Assembly: GCA_963803295.1 (NCBI GenBank)
Contig: CAWDMC010000013.1
Coordinates: forward strand, 1 to 64,000
Length of the DNA: 64,000 nt
Direction of reading: 5' to 3'
Source: CAWDMC01 sp963803295
GTDB taxonomy: Bacteria > Acidobacteriota > Terriglobia > UBA7540
The position numbers and the translations under genes are program-made. Positions 7,576-17,252 of this stretch are shown in pieces. Position 1 is the first letter of the stretch. Every line of letters starts with the position of its first letter. The notes below the pieces were generated by a model. It was not told where the DNA came from. It ran no database searches and worked only from the letters and a program-made list of their open reading frames with translations.

Positions 7576-9936
7576 CTACTGAATCGTCAAGTTCGCGGTT
7601 GTGGACAGGGACGCCGTGGTGCTGGTCCCTTTGATGGTGAACGGGTATGTTCCCCTCGCCGCTCTACGATTGACCTTTACAGTCAGCCTGGATGAGCCCG
7701 AATTTGTCACCGACGTCGGATTGAAAGTGGCCGTTGTCCCGGGTGGCAATCCACTCACGCTGAGAGCGATCGTGCCTGAAAATCCTTGGCCCGCCCTCAC
7801 CGTCACGGTGTAAGTGCCGCTGTGTCCCCGCATAATCGTTATGCTCGTGGGCGAGACGGAAATCGCGACCACCAGCGTGACCGTTGCGGTGCTGCTCACC
7901 TGTCCACTGCTGCCCGTAATTTTGAGCGGATACGTGCCGGCAGGTGTCGAAGTGCTCGTTTTGACGCTGAGTGCGGTCGAGCCGGAGGTGGTCAAGGTCG
8001 AGGGATTGAGTGATGCCGTGACGCCCGCGGGCAGTCCGCTTACGCTGAAACTAACTGTTCCAGTGAATCCACTTCCTGGGGTGAGCGTTAAGCTATAACC
8101 TGCGGTTCCACCTGCCCCTACGCTTATCGAAGCGGGCGTGGACGAAAGAGAGAAGCTGGGCAGCACCGTAATTGTCCTTGTCGGTGGGCTCGGGTCATTG
8201 AGACCGGAGCCGTCCTTTATCGTCAGTGAGGGTGTGTACACGCCGACATTCGAAAAGCTGACCGCTCCAGGGCTCTGCACCGAGCTCGATGCTGGGCTGC
8301 CACCGGGAAAGACCCACGAGTAGGAGCTTACAGTACCATCGGGGTCATTCCCAGCGCCCGAGAAGTTAACGGATTGACCGGCTCCGATCGTCAGATCGGA
8401 AGCTGGGTTCGTTATCGTCCCCGTCGGAGGCCGGTCGGTTGGAGCGAGCGACACCTGGATGAACGCGGCCACCGAAGGGACGCCGGCCTTGTTCAGGATA
8501 AACAACAGATAATAGCCCGGAGGCGCGATATTGCCATTCGGCGGCCCCGTCACGGCCAGTACACCGCTTCCCGCCGTGAACGACAAGCCCACCAACCGCT
8601 GGTCCATGTCAAAAGCATGAGTCACCGAACCGGCACGAACCAGTACCACCGATGCGATGCTGGCAGCATCCGGGGTTTGCACCTGAAATGAACTGTTGTA
8701 GCCGATGATTTCAGTGTCGACGCTCGAAATGGTGGGCCGAGTCGCCGGGATCGTTTTGCCGGTCCCGTCGGTCGTGAAGAGATACGCAGGCGAGTAAATC
8801 TCCATGCGTTGTTCGTAGCTGCCCCGCGTCGGATTGCCACCGGCCACCCAAACAGTTCCGTCCGGAAGAAGCAGAGCCACAGAGTGATAGAGGCGTGGAT
8901 ATGCGTTCGCGCCCGCCGAACTCAACGTGCCGGCGTCTGGATCAATGAGATCTGCATTTAGGCTTGCGGTGGCGGCATCCTCGTCCTTGGTCGACCCGCC
9001 GAGTGCCAGCACCTTGCCGGTGGGAAGGAGTACAGCATTCATTTCTATGCGTGGCTGTGACATAGGGACGGAATATTTCCATTGAGGATTGGCAGCGCCC
9101 AAATCGATAATTTCGGTCGTATTGGTCGCAGGGTTGGCGCCGCCAAGGATCATCACGCGAGGGTCGTAATTAGTTGCTGGCGTTAGAGGCAGGAGCACGG
9201 AGGAGCCATAGCCGCGGAAGCCGCCATAATTGGTCTTGGCTACGTTCAACGTCCAGACCTGCGCGGATGGATCGAAGATCTTAGACGATGCCCCCTGGCC
9301 GGATAGGAACACTTTGCCATTCGGCAGCAGATGCAGCCGCGGGTAGAGGGCCGGCGTAAAAGGCGCGGTGGATGGTAAGCTCCATCCTGTTCCGACAGTG
9401 TAAATCTCGACCGCGGTATTAGTGCTACCGTTTTCATCCAGCCCGGAAAACACCATGACCCTTCCGTCGCCAAGCGTCGTCCCAGTGGGATACCAGCGTC
9501 CGTGTGCCATACCATGCAGGTCCACGAAGTTTCCCGTAGCGGGGTCGTAAGCAGAAGTCTTCAGCCATCCGTGAAAAGGATCGTACGTCAAGTTACCCCC
9601 CAGCACGAAGGGTCGCCCGTCCGGCAGAACCACCATCCCATTGCAGAACATGTCCCAGCCCAGCGCCTGAGTGCTAATAGTTCCTAATTGTGGGTCCCAG
9701 AGGGCAGCTTGGTAGTTAGTATTGGGCCGGTCGTTCCCCGACCCCGACACTACCAGCACTTTGCCGGTGTGCAGAAGAGAAACGTGAACCGGATTGATAG
9801 GCATCGTGTAGGGCAGTGTAGTCCATTGACCCTGCGCCTGGGCTTGCCCCACCGCATAGGGACAGACACAGCCTGACCACAGGACAATCAGGAACAGTTT
9901 CCCGATTTCGAAAACACATCCACCTGTTCGTTTCAT
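7576..9936 (-). CDS. secreted galactose/glyoxal-oxidase-like copper radical oxidase with PKD and Ig-like repeats
   Basis: A 786-aa exported protein. The start at 9936 (MKRTGG) is preferred over 10005 because AAAGGAC lies upstream and a signal peptide follows (about residues 8-35). Residues about 35-370 form kelch-type propeller blades, about 380-485 the C-terminal galactose-oxidase domain, about 490-580 a PKD domain, and the last 190 residues two tandem Ig-like repeats (SVSGLPAGVTASLNP and SVSGLPPGTTATFNP). All copper-site positions are recognisable: Cys in FCNG, Tyr in RWYPT (cross-linked pair in the family), Tyr-His in LYHS and His in SVTHAFDMDQR. The family oxidises primary alcohols or aldehydes to yield H2O2 using a Cys-Tyr radical. 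The substrate here is unknown. Confidence 0.85.
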   Translation of the reverse strand: MKRTGGCVFEIGKLFLIVLWSGCVCPYAVGQAQAQGQWTTLPYTMPINPVHVSLLHTGKVLVVSGSGNDRPNTNYQAALWDPQLGTISTQALGWDMFCNGMVVLPDGRPFVLGGNLTYDPFHGWLKTSAYDPATGNFVDLHGMAHGRWYPTGTTLGDGRVMVFSGLDENGSTNTAVEIYTVGTGWSLPSTAPFTPALYPRLHLLPNGKVFLSGQGASSKIFDPSAQVWTLNVAKTNYGGFRGYGSSVLLPLTPATNYDPRVMILGGANPATNTTEIIDLGAANPQWKYSVPMSQPRIEMNAVLLPTGKVLALGGSTKDEDAATASLNADLIDPDAGTLSSAGANAYPRLYHSVALLLPDGTVWVAGGNPTRGSYEQRMEIYSPAYLFTTDGTGKTIPATRPTISSVDTEIIGYNSSFQVQTPDAASIASVVLVRAGSVTHAFDMDQRLVGLSFTAGSGVLAVTGPPNGNIAPPGYYLLFILNKAGVPSVAAFIQVSLAPTDRPPTGTITNPASDLTIGAGQSVNFSGAGNDPDGTVSSYSWVFPGGSPASSSVQSPGAVSFSNVGVYTPSLTIKDGSGLNDPSPPTRTITVLPSFSLSSTPASISVGAGGTAGYSLTLTPGSGFTGTVSFSVSGLPAGVTASLNPSTLTTSGSTALSVKTSTSTPAGTYPLKITGSSGQVSSTATVTLVVAISVSPTSITIMRGHSGTYTVTVRAGQGFSGTIALSVSGLPPGTTATFNPTSVTNSGSSRLTVKVNRRAARGTYPFTIKGTSTTASLSTTANLTIQ

Positions 9937-11069
9937 GCCTTGTCCTTTCCGACGGAAGTCTCTCCAGCATTGGTGACGAGGGGGCCCAAAAAGCCGAGGT
10001 GTCACGTTGCGATTATGAAGGGGTATTCGCGCCTACCCGTCGAGGCGATCTGGAAGAATCCTTGGAACTGAACTCCGACTCCACGGGTACAGGTGCAAAT
10101 CGTATTTACAGATTCCCCGGGGAGGCAACAATACTCCTATGACTGCAGTAGGGGCACAATATTAAGACACTGCGTCGATGCCCACATCGAGAACCAATGC
10201 GAATTCGTGCCGGATCTTTAGCTGAACGATGCCAATTCGCCGGATCCGTCCCGTCGAATTGAAGATCAATAAGGTCGCGTTAGTTTCTACCAGAAGCGGC
10301 CCGCTGCGCAATAACTAAATCGGTTAGTACTCCAGTCGTTACGTTGTCCGCGACGGCGGCGGCGGGATCTGCGCTCAACCAGGGCACCAAGAGCCTCTCT
10401 GAGCGACGCCGGGGCAAACCTGTCAAAGTCCACGCCAAATATCGTGCCGGAAAAGAGCGGAAACCGGAACTGGGTGGGCGCAGGTAGAGTTCGCAGCGCG
10501 CCGCCGCAGGATAAGTCCACGGGCCCATCCGAAGCGATTGCTTCGCGATCCCGTTCCAGAGCTGTTTCGACCGCGCAGCAACGTGCTGACGATTGGCCGA
10601 TCCAGGCTGCCGCGCCCGACCGTTCGGCCCGAAAAGTGTGTTCAAAATGTGTCCACGAACCTGACCTTCCCGTCATCATCATCGTCATCATGGCACTATT
10701 GACGCACCAGTCTTTATGCACTACACTAGGTTCCAGTAGTTTACTGGAACCGCTGGATACGAGCTTTGGGCCGAACGAATTTGGCTTACAGCCCGATCGC
10801 GCCTTGCTCGTTTTTCAACAACTCGCCACAAGGTAGATTCGTTCTTTCCGATTTCGTCCAAGAGCTCGAACAAGGGATCCTGAAGGTCAAACGGTTGGTG
10901 GACTTTAGAGAGCGCGAAGGTCGAAACTCCTGAATAAATAACGATTTGACCCTCGCGTTGAGCTTAGGCAGGCCCGAGTCTGACTCAAGCTCCCGCTGAT
11001 GGCGCGATGACTCGGGGCATTAAGTGTAGCCAACTGTGTCCGCCCGACGGCAGGAAAGAAGAGGGCGCC
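9937..11069. other. long intergenic region with one perfect hairpin
   Basis: About 1.1 kb without a supportable gene. Several overlapping 120-145 aa frames exist on both strands at 10280-10836, but none shows a family motif or ribosome binding site. A perfect 10-bp hairpin with a 3-nt loop lies at 10729-10751. A 26-base segment at about 10781 resembles one at about 6149 (ggcttacag.cccgatcgcg). I see no T tract after the hairpin. Confidence 0.5.
10729..10751. repeat. perfect 10-bp inverted repeat
   Basis: ggttccagta / gtt / tactggaacc pair perfectly. No poly-T follows on either strand, so it is not a convincing terminator. It may be a repeat element or a dimeric protein site. Confidence 0.5.
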
Positions 11070-11210
11070 ATGTTTGAGACGATCGATGATGACCTTAAGA
11101 AGCAGGCCGACCCGAAGACAACTTACGTGAAAGCTGGGCTCTTCGTCGTGGCCATGGGGCTGCTCGGCTTGGTCATTTACTTCTTCGCCTTCACAGGAAT
11201 CTCGAAGTGA
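11070..11210 (+). CDS. small single-pass membrane protein
   Basis: A 46-aa protein starting MFETIDDDLKKQADPKTTYV, with one transmembrane helix (about residues 22-42, GLFVVAMGLLGLVIYFF) and a short C-terminal tail. The ATG at 11070 is chosen because AAGAGGG precedes it; the longer frame from 11007 adds unlikely sequence. I do not recognise a family. It sits upstream of coaD on the same strand and may share its transcript. Confidence 0.55.
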   Translation: MFETIDDDLKKQADPKTTYVKAGLFVVAMGLLGLVIYFFAFTGISK

Positions 11211-11405
11211 CGGTGGAGCGTAGGTGAATAAGCCCTGATGTATGAGTTCAGTGCCGGATGTTCAGAACCCGGTACTGCTGCTGGGGTGGAGTTTTGCCCG
11301 AAGCGCCTGTATTACCGTCCTTGCGACACTCCTTGCGATGCTATTTGCGCGTCCAGTGATTCAACGATAGAATATTGGATCGCGTTTCAAGCTGATTGCT
11401 GTCCC

Positions 11406-11915
11406 ATGTCTCAAACCATAGCCATCTACCCGGGTTCGTTTGACCCGATTACAAACGGTCACCTGGACCTGATCGGACGGAGCAGTCGCATCTTCGAGCA
11501 TCTCGTGGTGGCGCTGCTGGTTAACGTGGAGAAGCAGCCGCTATTTACGGTTTACGAACGGCTGGAGATGCTGAAGGTGGCTACCGAAGGGATGGCCAAT
11601 GTTTCGGTCGATACCTTCAGTGGCCTGCTGGTAGAGTACGCCCTGCACAGGCAGGCCCAGGTGGTTGTGCGCGGTGTGCGGGCGTTCTCTGATTATGAAT
11701 ACGAACTGCAGATGGCATTGATGAACCGCAAGCTCGAGCCGCGGGTCGAGACGGTTTTTCTGATGCCGGCCGAGCCGTATACCTATGTGAGCTCACGGCT
11801 GGTAAAAGAGATATTCAAGCTCGGGGGCGATATCAGGCAATTGGTTCCGGCCATGGTGGAGGAACGATTGCGCCAGAAGATGGCCAGCAGCACCCCGGAA
11901 GAAGGCAAAGTGTAG
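11406..11915 (+). CDS. coaD: phosphopantetheine adenylyltransferase
   Basis: Fourth enzyme of coenzyme A synthesis: it adenylates 4'-phosphopantetheine with ATP to give dephospho-CoA. The 169-aa length is typical. The nucleotidyltransferase motif GSFDPITNGHLD is at residues 9-20, RGVRAFSDYEYELQMA contacts substrate, and the ATP motif SSRLVKEI lies near residue 130. The start at 11406 (MSQTIAIYPGSFDP) is fixed by family alignment; the upstream open frame is not coding-like. Cytoplasmic, hexameric in the family. Confidence 0.97.
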   Translation: MSQTIAIYPGSFDPITNGHLDLIGRSSRIFEHLVVALLVNVEKQPLFTVYERLEMLKVATEGMANVSVDTFSGLLVEYALHRQAQVVVRGVRAFSDYEYELQMALMNRKLEPRVETVFLMPAEPYTYVSSRLVKEIFKLGGDIRQLVPAMVEERLRQKMASSTPEEGKV

Positions 11916-11957
11916 TCCTCTTAGTATCGCGGTTTTGGGAGGAGGGGCGAAGATCGG

Positions 11958-13133
11958 ATGCAATTTTCAGAACGCATTTCCCGTATTTCGGTTTCTTCGA
12001 CGGCGGCGGTCGTTGCTAAGGCCGACAGGCTTAAAGCCAGCGGCGCGGACCTGGTCGATTTCGGAGCGGGAGAGCCCGATTTTTCGACCCCCGAGCACAT
12101 CAAGCAGGCAGCCATCCGCGCACTGAACGAGAACTTTACCAAGTACACGCCGACAGGCGGGACTCGCGACTTGAAGGCGGCGATCGTGGATCGCCATCGC
12201 GAGGATTTTGGATCGGACTACTCTCTCGATGAGTGCCTGGTGACGGTGGGCGGTAAGCACGCAATCTTCGAGGCCGTGGCTGCCACCATTAACCGCGGGG
12301 ACGAAGTGATCCTGCCGGTTCCCTACTGGGTATCCTTCCTCGACATCATCAATTACGCCGGCGGCAAACCCGTCTTGCTGCACACGCGCGAAGAGGAGGG
12401 CTTTACGGTTACGGCAGCGGCGGTCGAGGAGTTGCTCACGTCCAAAACGCGCTTGGTGATTGTGAATTCCCCCAGCAACCCCACGGGCGCGGTCATGCCA
12501 GACTCCGAGATGTTGAAGTTGCTTCACCTTGCCAGGCAGCGAGGCATACTGCTGATGTCCGACGAGTGCTATTGCCAGTTCGTCTACGACGAGCGAAAGC
12601 CATTTTCGCTCGGCAGCTCGGGCGATAAGGAAAATCTTGTGATCGTAGGATCGCTTTCCAAGACCTATGCCATGACCGGCTGGCGCGTCGGCTTTGCGCT
12701 GGGGCCGGCGAAGCTGCTCTCGAACATGGTGAAGCTGCAGAGCCATTCGACCTCGAATCCCACTTCCATCGCCCAGAAAGCCGGTGTCGAGGCGTTGCGA
12801 GGGCCCCAGGACTCGATTGCGGCAATGCTCTCTGAGTATCGGCGGCGGCGGGACCGCGTGGTGGCCGGCCTGCGCGCCATTCCGGGAATTCACTGCACTT
12901 TGCCGCAGGGAGCGTTTTACGCATATCCGAACGTCTCGGCTTATCTCGGCAAAGACGGCGTGGCGGATACCACCTCGCTAGCTAACCGCCTGATCGAAGA
13001 AGCGCTGGTGGCGATCGTCCCTGGTCCTGCCTTCGGAACCGACGAGCACGTCCGGCTTTCATACGCCACTTCGATCGAGCAAATCGATTCGGGGCTGGAC
13101 CGGCTCCGGGCGTTTTTCCGTACTCTTCAGTAG
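11958..13133 (+). CDS. aspC: class I aspartate aminotransferase
   Basis: A 391-aa PLP enzyme of the Ib aspartate aminotransferase group, interconverting aspartate and 2-oxoglutarate with oxaloacetate and glutamate. It shows FGAGEPDFSTP, the YTPTGGTRDLKAAI segment, NSPSNPTGAVM, MSDECYCQFVYD, the Schiff-base lysine in SLSKTYAMTGWRVGF and the C-terminal RLSYATS arginine. A strong GGAGGAGG lies about 10 nt before the ATG. It follows coaD by 42 nt and is probably co-transcribed. Unlike the exported HisC-like protein at 6.3 kb, its active lysine is intact. Confidence 0.93.
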   Translation: MQFSERISRISVSSTAAVVAKADRLKASGADLVDFGAGEPDFSTPEHIKQAAIRALNENFTKYTPTGGTRDLKAAIVDRHREDFGSDYSLDECLVTVGGKHAIFEAVAATINRGDEVILPVPYWVSFLDIINYAGGKPVLLHTREEEGFTVTAAAVEELLTSKTRLVIVNSPSNPTGAVMPDSEMLKLLHLARQRGILLMSDECYCQFVYDERKPFSLGSSGDKENLVIVGSLSKTYAMTGWRVGFALGPAKLLSNMVKLQSHSTSNPTSIAQKAGVEALRGPQDSIAAMLSEYRRRRDRVVAGLRAIPGIHCTLPQGAFYAYPNVSAYLGKDGVADTTSLANRLIEEALVAIVPGPAFGTDEHVRLSYATSIEQIDSGLDRLRAFFRTLQ

Positions 13134-13261
13134 CTCTTACGGGCAGCGCACGCGACGAGTGCCTGAGAGTGCGCATGTGCGTATGGCCTTAGCCGCCGAA
13201 GTTCGAACCTAGGGTATTAGGTAAGCAACGCTCCGCTGTTAGTCCGTGAAAGGTCAATTCC

Positions 13262-14407
13262 ATGCCCCTGTACGACAGCCCCGTCCAGATCTTGCCGGTT
13301 TTCAAACCCAAGATGTGGGGGCGGGGCAATCTCGCGCCGCTGTATGAGCGGCCTGGACTCGAGGTGCGGCCTCGCTCCGGGTCGAAGTCGCGGTCCGGCG
13401 CCAAACTCGGTTCAAACGACGTCACCGCAACGGTTTTGGATGCGCCGGAGACATCGCTCATCGGAGAAGTGTGGATCACCGATGATACCTCCCGCTTGAT
13501 GAGCGGGCCCCTTGCCGGTACGCCGCTCGGCGAGGCCGTCTCCCAGTACGGAGCGGACCTGATGGGGAAATCCTGGAAGCATCCGCGGTTTCCCATTCTG
13601 GCGAAGTACATCTTCACCAGTGATTGGTTGTCGGTGCAGGTCCATCCCGACGATGAGTATGCCGCGACTCTCGAAGGGGCAGGCAGCCTGGGCAAGACGG
13701 AGATGTGGTATATCGTCGAGTCAGAGCGGCGGGCGCGAATCCTCCTCGGCGCTCGGCCCGAAGTAACCAAGGAGGATCTCCAGCAGGCGTGTCGGGCTGG
13801 CAAGTCGCGCGCCATCCTGGAGGAGTTCCGCCCCGAGAATGATGAGGCCATCTATATTCCGGCCGGGACGGTTCACGCGCTGGGCCCCGGCTTGGTGCTA
13901 TTCGAGGTCCAGGAGAACTCCGATTTCACCTACCGCCTTGACGACTTTGGGCGGATGGGATTGGACGGCAAGCCGCGGGCGCTGCATCTCGATAAAGGCT
14001 TGGCGGTCGCGCGTCTGGACGCGCCTTCCCTGCGTGATCTCCCGCGTGTCGTGGTGAAGGAGCCATTCGGCTCGCGCCGGTACGTGCTCGCGACTCCGTT
14101 CTTTGCGCTCGAATTGCTGAATGTGTACAAGGCGGCTCATTTCGAGGGATGCCCTGAGCGCGTCGAAATCCTCTCGGTGCTTCAGGGCGAAGGGCGCGTG
14201 GAAACCGACGCTGGTTGGCTGGGATACCGGACCGGTGAAACCTGGCTCGTGCCGCCCTCGGTGAAGGGCTACCGGCTGGTTCCAGTCGAGCCGACTCGGC
14301 TTTTCCGGATCTACGTCCCGGATCTCGCCCGAGACTTTGATGCTGCTCTATTGGCTGAGCACGGAATCAGCGGGACCAAGGTTCAGCAGATACGTCTTGA
14401 CCATTGA
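13262..14407 (+). CDS. manA: mannose-6-phosphate isomerase, type I
   Basis: A 381-aa cupin enzyme interconverting fructose-6-P and mannose-6-P, the entry step to GDP-mannose. Zinc ligands are visible: SVQVHPDD (Gln and His), GKTEMWYI (Glu) and the IPAGTVHALG histidine. The arginine-bearing C-terminal cupin half ends near residue 375. The N-terminal PKMWGRGNLAPLYE matches bacterial class I PMI. It heads the manA-manC-phosphohexomutase set, although a 150-bp palindromic repeat lies between it and the next gene. Confidence 0.9.
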   Translation: MPLYDSPVQILPVFKPKMWGRGNLAPLYERPGLEVRPRSGSKSRSGAKLGSNDVTATVLDAPETSLIGEVWITDDTSRLMSGPLAGTPLGEAVSQYGADLMGKSWKHPRFPILAKYIFTSDWLSVQVHPDDEYAATLEGAGSLGKTEMWYIVESERRARILLGARPEVTKEDLQQACRAGKSRAILEEFRPENDEAIYIPAGTVHALGPGLVLFEVQENSDFTYRLDDFGRMGLDGKPRALHLDKGLAVARLDAPSLRDLPRVVVKEPFGSRRYVLATPFFALELLNVYKAAHFEGCPERVEILSVLQGEGRVETDAGWLGYRTGETWLVPPSVKGYRLVPVEPTRLFRIYVPDLARDFDAALLAEHGISGTKVQQIRLDH

Positions 14408-14416
14408 ACGCTGCAC

Positions 14417-14566
14417 TTACTGAGCATTACAAATGATAGTGTCGCTCAATTCTGTAGCGGCGCAGTCCCTTCGCTCCACTCAGGGCAGGCTCTCAGCGCC
14501 GAGAACGCCGGTGGGGACACCGGCGCTACAGTAAAGGCTGTCACGATGATTTGTAACGCTCAGTAA
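14417..14566. repeat. MITE-like palindromic element, copy 1
   Basis: A 150-bp element whose ends form an imperfect terminal inverted repeat of about 25 bp (ttactgagcattacaaatga at the left, tgatttgtaacgctcagtaa at the right). Inside is a second inverted pair, ctgtagcgg and cggcgctacag. A nearly identical copy in the opposite orientation is at 19001-19149. It has no coding capacity. The symmetrical ends and equal size of both copies suggest a non-autonomous mobile or REP-type element. Confidence 0.8.
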
Positions 14567-14600
14567 AAGGCAATGAAGGCTGGAACTAGACTGGACTCCC

Positions 14601-15734
14601 ATGCCTCGATCCAACAAACCCGCGTTGCGGCACCACCCTCGGGCTCTTGAGCATACCTACGCTATGATTCTGGCGGGTGGCAGCGGCACCCGATTCTGGC
14701 CGTTGAGCCGCCGCCGCCGTCCCAAACAATTGCTGGAGTTGTTTGGCCGCGGCTCGATGCTCGCCCAGACCGTCGACCGGGTGCGGGCACTGATCCCGCC
14801 CGAGCGCATCTATATCCTGACCAACGAGCTGATCCGGCCTGAAGTGGCCAAGTGCCTTCCCGATGTCCCGAAGTCTCAGATCGTAGCCGAGCCTGCGGCG
14901 CGCAATACGGCTCCTGCCATTGGCTTGGGCGCTCACGAGATCGCCCGCCGTGATCCCGATGGCGTCATGGTGGTTTTACCCTCGGACCACGTGATCACAA
15001 AAGCGGGAGCGTTTAGGCAGGCGCTACGGGCGGGGTGCCGATTTGCTTCAGTCGAGGGACGAACCGTGGTTGTGGGCCTGAAGCCGACGCGTCCGGAAAC
15101 CGGCTACGGCTATGTACAGTTGAGCGATACGCCTTCAACCCCTGCGGACCGTGCAGGTTCATCGGCAATGTTCCCGGTGTTGGCATTCAAGGAAAAACCC
15201 GACCCTGAACTCGCGGCTCGTTACCTGGCTTCCGGAGATTATCTCTGGAATGGAGGCATGTTCATCTGGCGGGCTTCAACGGTCCTCCGGCACCTGGATA
15301 AGTTTCAGCCTGAAATGGCGGACGCCCTCGGGCGCATCGCGAAGGAGGGTGGAATCCGCTCGCCCAAGACGCTCAAGCGGCTCTATCCCAAGCTCGAAAA
15401 GATTTCGGTCGATTACGCTCTGCTGGAAAAGATACCCGATATTCATGCGATCGCCGCCGATATCGGCTGGAGCGACATTGGCAGTTGGGAGGTCGCCTAC
15501 CAACTCAGCCCGAAGGATCGCGAGGGGAATGTGCTGCCGGCGAACAGTTTGGCTCTCAAGTCGGGCGGCAATATGATTGTGTCCTCGAAGCGTTACGTGG
15601 TCACGGCGGGAGTGAATGACCTTGTCATCGTCGAAACCGGAGACGCGCTGCTGGTCTGCAGTCGCTCGTACTCTCAGGAGGTTGGCAAGGCGGTTGCGCA
15701 ATTAGAGAAACTCGGACGGCTGGACTTACTTTAA
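14601..15734 (+). CDS. manC: mannose-1-phosphate guanylyltransferase
   Basis: A 377-aa GDP-mannose pyrophosphorylase making GDP-mannose from mannose-1-P and GTP. It has the nucleotidyltransferase signature MILAGGSGTRFWPLSRRRRP, EPAARNTAPAIG, VLPSDHVI, FKEKPD, LWNGGMFIWR and IGWSDIGSWE, in family order. It lacks the extra C-terminal PMI domain of bifunctional forms, consistent with the separate isomerase gene upstream. The phosphohexomutase starts 10 nt after its stop, indicating co-transcription. Product likely feeds glycan or exopolysaccharide synthesis. Confidence 0.93.
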   Translation: MPRSNKPALRHHPRALEHTYAMILAGGSGTRFWPLSRRRRPKQLLELFGRGSMLAQTVDRVRALIPPERIYILTNELIRPEVAKCLPDVPKSQIVAEPAARNTAPAIGLGAHEIARRDPDGVMVVLPSDHVITKAGAFRQALRAGCRFASVEGRTVVVGLKPTRPETGYGYVQLSDTPSTPADRAGSSAMFPVLAFKEKPDPELAARYLASGDYLWNGGMFIWRASTVLRHLDKFQPEMADALGRIAKEGGIRSPKTLKRLYPKLEKISVDYALLEKIPDIHAIAADIGWSDIGSWEVAYQLSPKDREGNVLPANSLALKSGGNMIVSSKRYVVTAGVNDLVIVETGDALLVCSRSYSQEVGKAVAQLEKLGRLDLL

Positions 15735-15744
15735 CCATCGACCT

Positions 15745-17184
15745 ATGAAGCCGCAGAAAATCAAATTCGGCACCGACGGCTGGCGGGGTGTGATCGGCGA
15801 TGACTTCACCTTTGCCAATGTGCGCCGCGTCTCTTCGGCCATCGCCTCCTATGTGCGGGAAGAGGAGGACCCCAGGCTAGGGCTTGTCATCGGCTATGAC
15901 TGCCGCTTCCTATCGCCCGAGTGTGCCCGAATCGCGGCCGAATCCATCGCTGCTGCCGGCATTTCGGTGGACCTTGCCGGCCAGGCGACGTCCACTCCGG
16001 CCGTCAGCTACGCAGTGGTTTCGCGCCGGAGGGCCGGCGGCATCATGGTCACCGCAAGTCACAATCCCTACCGCTGGAATGGGCTCAAGTTCAAAGCATC
16101 CTTTGGCGGGTCGGCCTCACCCTCGATCATGAAGGCCATCGAAAAACACCTCGATCGTCTGGACCACTCCCCGGAAGAGGGTCCATCTGCGGATGGCATA
16201 AAAGCGGAACGGATCAATATGGTGGATCTGGTCAGTCCGTATCTGGACCGGCTGAAGAGTATGATTCACCTGGAACGGATCCATGCCTCGGGGCGGCGTT
16301 TCGTGCTTGATCCCATGTATGGCGCGGGGCGGGGCGCGATCGCGCGGCTGTTCCGCGAGGCCGCCATTCCTTACCTCGAGATCGATGGTGAGCACAACCC
16401 GTTATTCCCAGGTTTGAATCCCGAGCCCATTGAGCCCCACGTGGCGGACCTGCGGTCGGCGGTGCAGCAGGGCGGATACGACGCCGGACTCGCCACTGAC
16501 GGCGATGCCGATCGTCTCGGCGCGATCGATCCCACCGGTGGCTTCATCGATTCGCACCAGATTTTCGCGATCCTGCTCAAGCATCTGGCAGAGGACCTCA
16601 AGCTCAAGGGCGAGGTGGTCAAGACCGTTTCCACAACCCGGTTAGTGGATAAGCTCGCGGCCAAGTATGGCTTTCCGCTGCACGTCACTCCCATCGGTTT
16701 CAAGTACGTCTGCGAGTTGATGCTGAGCCGCGATGTGCTGATCGGGGGTGAGGAGAGCGGTGGCATCGGCATTAAGGGCCACCTGCCGGAGCGCGACGGA
16801 ATCCTGAATTCGCTGCTGCTGGCGGAGGTCGTCGCCGAGAAGAATCGCACCCTGGGCCAGCTGGTTGAGGATCTACACCGGGAGTTCGGACCCCACTATT
16901 ACGACCGTGTTGACCTTGAGGTGGAGCGCGATGTCATCGAGCGCGTTTTCGCCCATCTACGGCACTACAAGTTTCGCCGTGTCGCGGATCTCGAGATCAC
17001 CTCCGTCGACGAAATGGACGGCTTCAAAATGTACTTTGGCGATACGGCCTGGCTGCTGGTGCGGGCATCCGGCACCGAGAACCTGCTGCGCCTCTACGCC
17101 GAAGCACCCAGCCGTGAGCAAGTGAAAACTCTGCTCGGTGCGATGAGCGAGTTGGCCCACAACCATTCGCGCCCCGAGACGTAG
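15745..17184 (+). CDS. phosphoglucomutase/phosphomannomutase family protein
   Basis: A 479-aa alpha-D-phosphohexomutase. FGTDGWRGVIG is at residues 8-18, the catalytic phosphoserine loop TASHNPYRWNG near 107, the Mg2+ loop DGDADRLG near 252, the sugar-binding loop GGEESGGIGI near 335 and the phosphate loop RASGTENLLRLY near 438. In this operon the simplest role is mannose-6-P to mannose-1-P for the adjacent guanylyltransferase, but glucose or glucosamine phosphate could also be used; sequence alone does not decide. Confidence 0.92.
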   Translation: MKPQKIKFGTDGWRGVIGDDFTFANVRRVSSAIASYVREEEDPRLGLVIGYDCRFLSPECARIAAESIAAAGISVDLAGQATSTPAVSYAVVSRRRAGGIMVTASHNPYRWNGLKFKASFGGSASPSIMKAIEKHLDRLDHSPEEGPSADGIKAERINMVDLVSPYLDRLKSMIHLERIHASGRRFVLDPMYGAGRGAIARLFREAAIPYLEIDGEHNPLFPGLNPEPIEPHVADLRSAVQQGGYDAGLATDGDADRLGAIDPTGGFIDSHQIFAILLKHLAEDLKLKGEVVKTVSTTRLVDKLAAKYGFPLHVTPIGFKYVCELMLSRDVLIGGEESGGIGIKGHLPERDGILNSLLLAEVVAEKNRTLGQLVEDLHREFGPHYYDRVDLEVERDVIERVFAHLRHYKFRRVADLEITSVDEMDGFKMYFGDTAWLLVRASGTENLLRLYAEAPSREQVKTLLGAMSELAHNHSRPET

Positions 17185-17252
17185 CGCATCTATAACGTCG
17201 TCGGCTTTGTCAAGGGGAATTTAGCGACACTCCCACCCCCGCGTGACGGAGG

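Noticed and set aside
10280..10836. Overlapping frames of 120-145 aa on both strands
   Set aside because: They contradict one another and show no motif, and low-complexity runs (repeated ATC/CAT triplets) inflate the open length.
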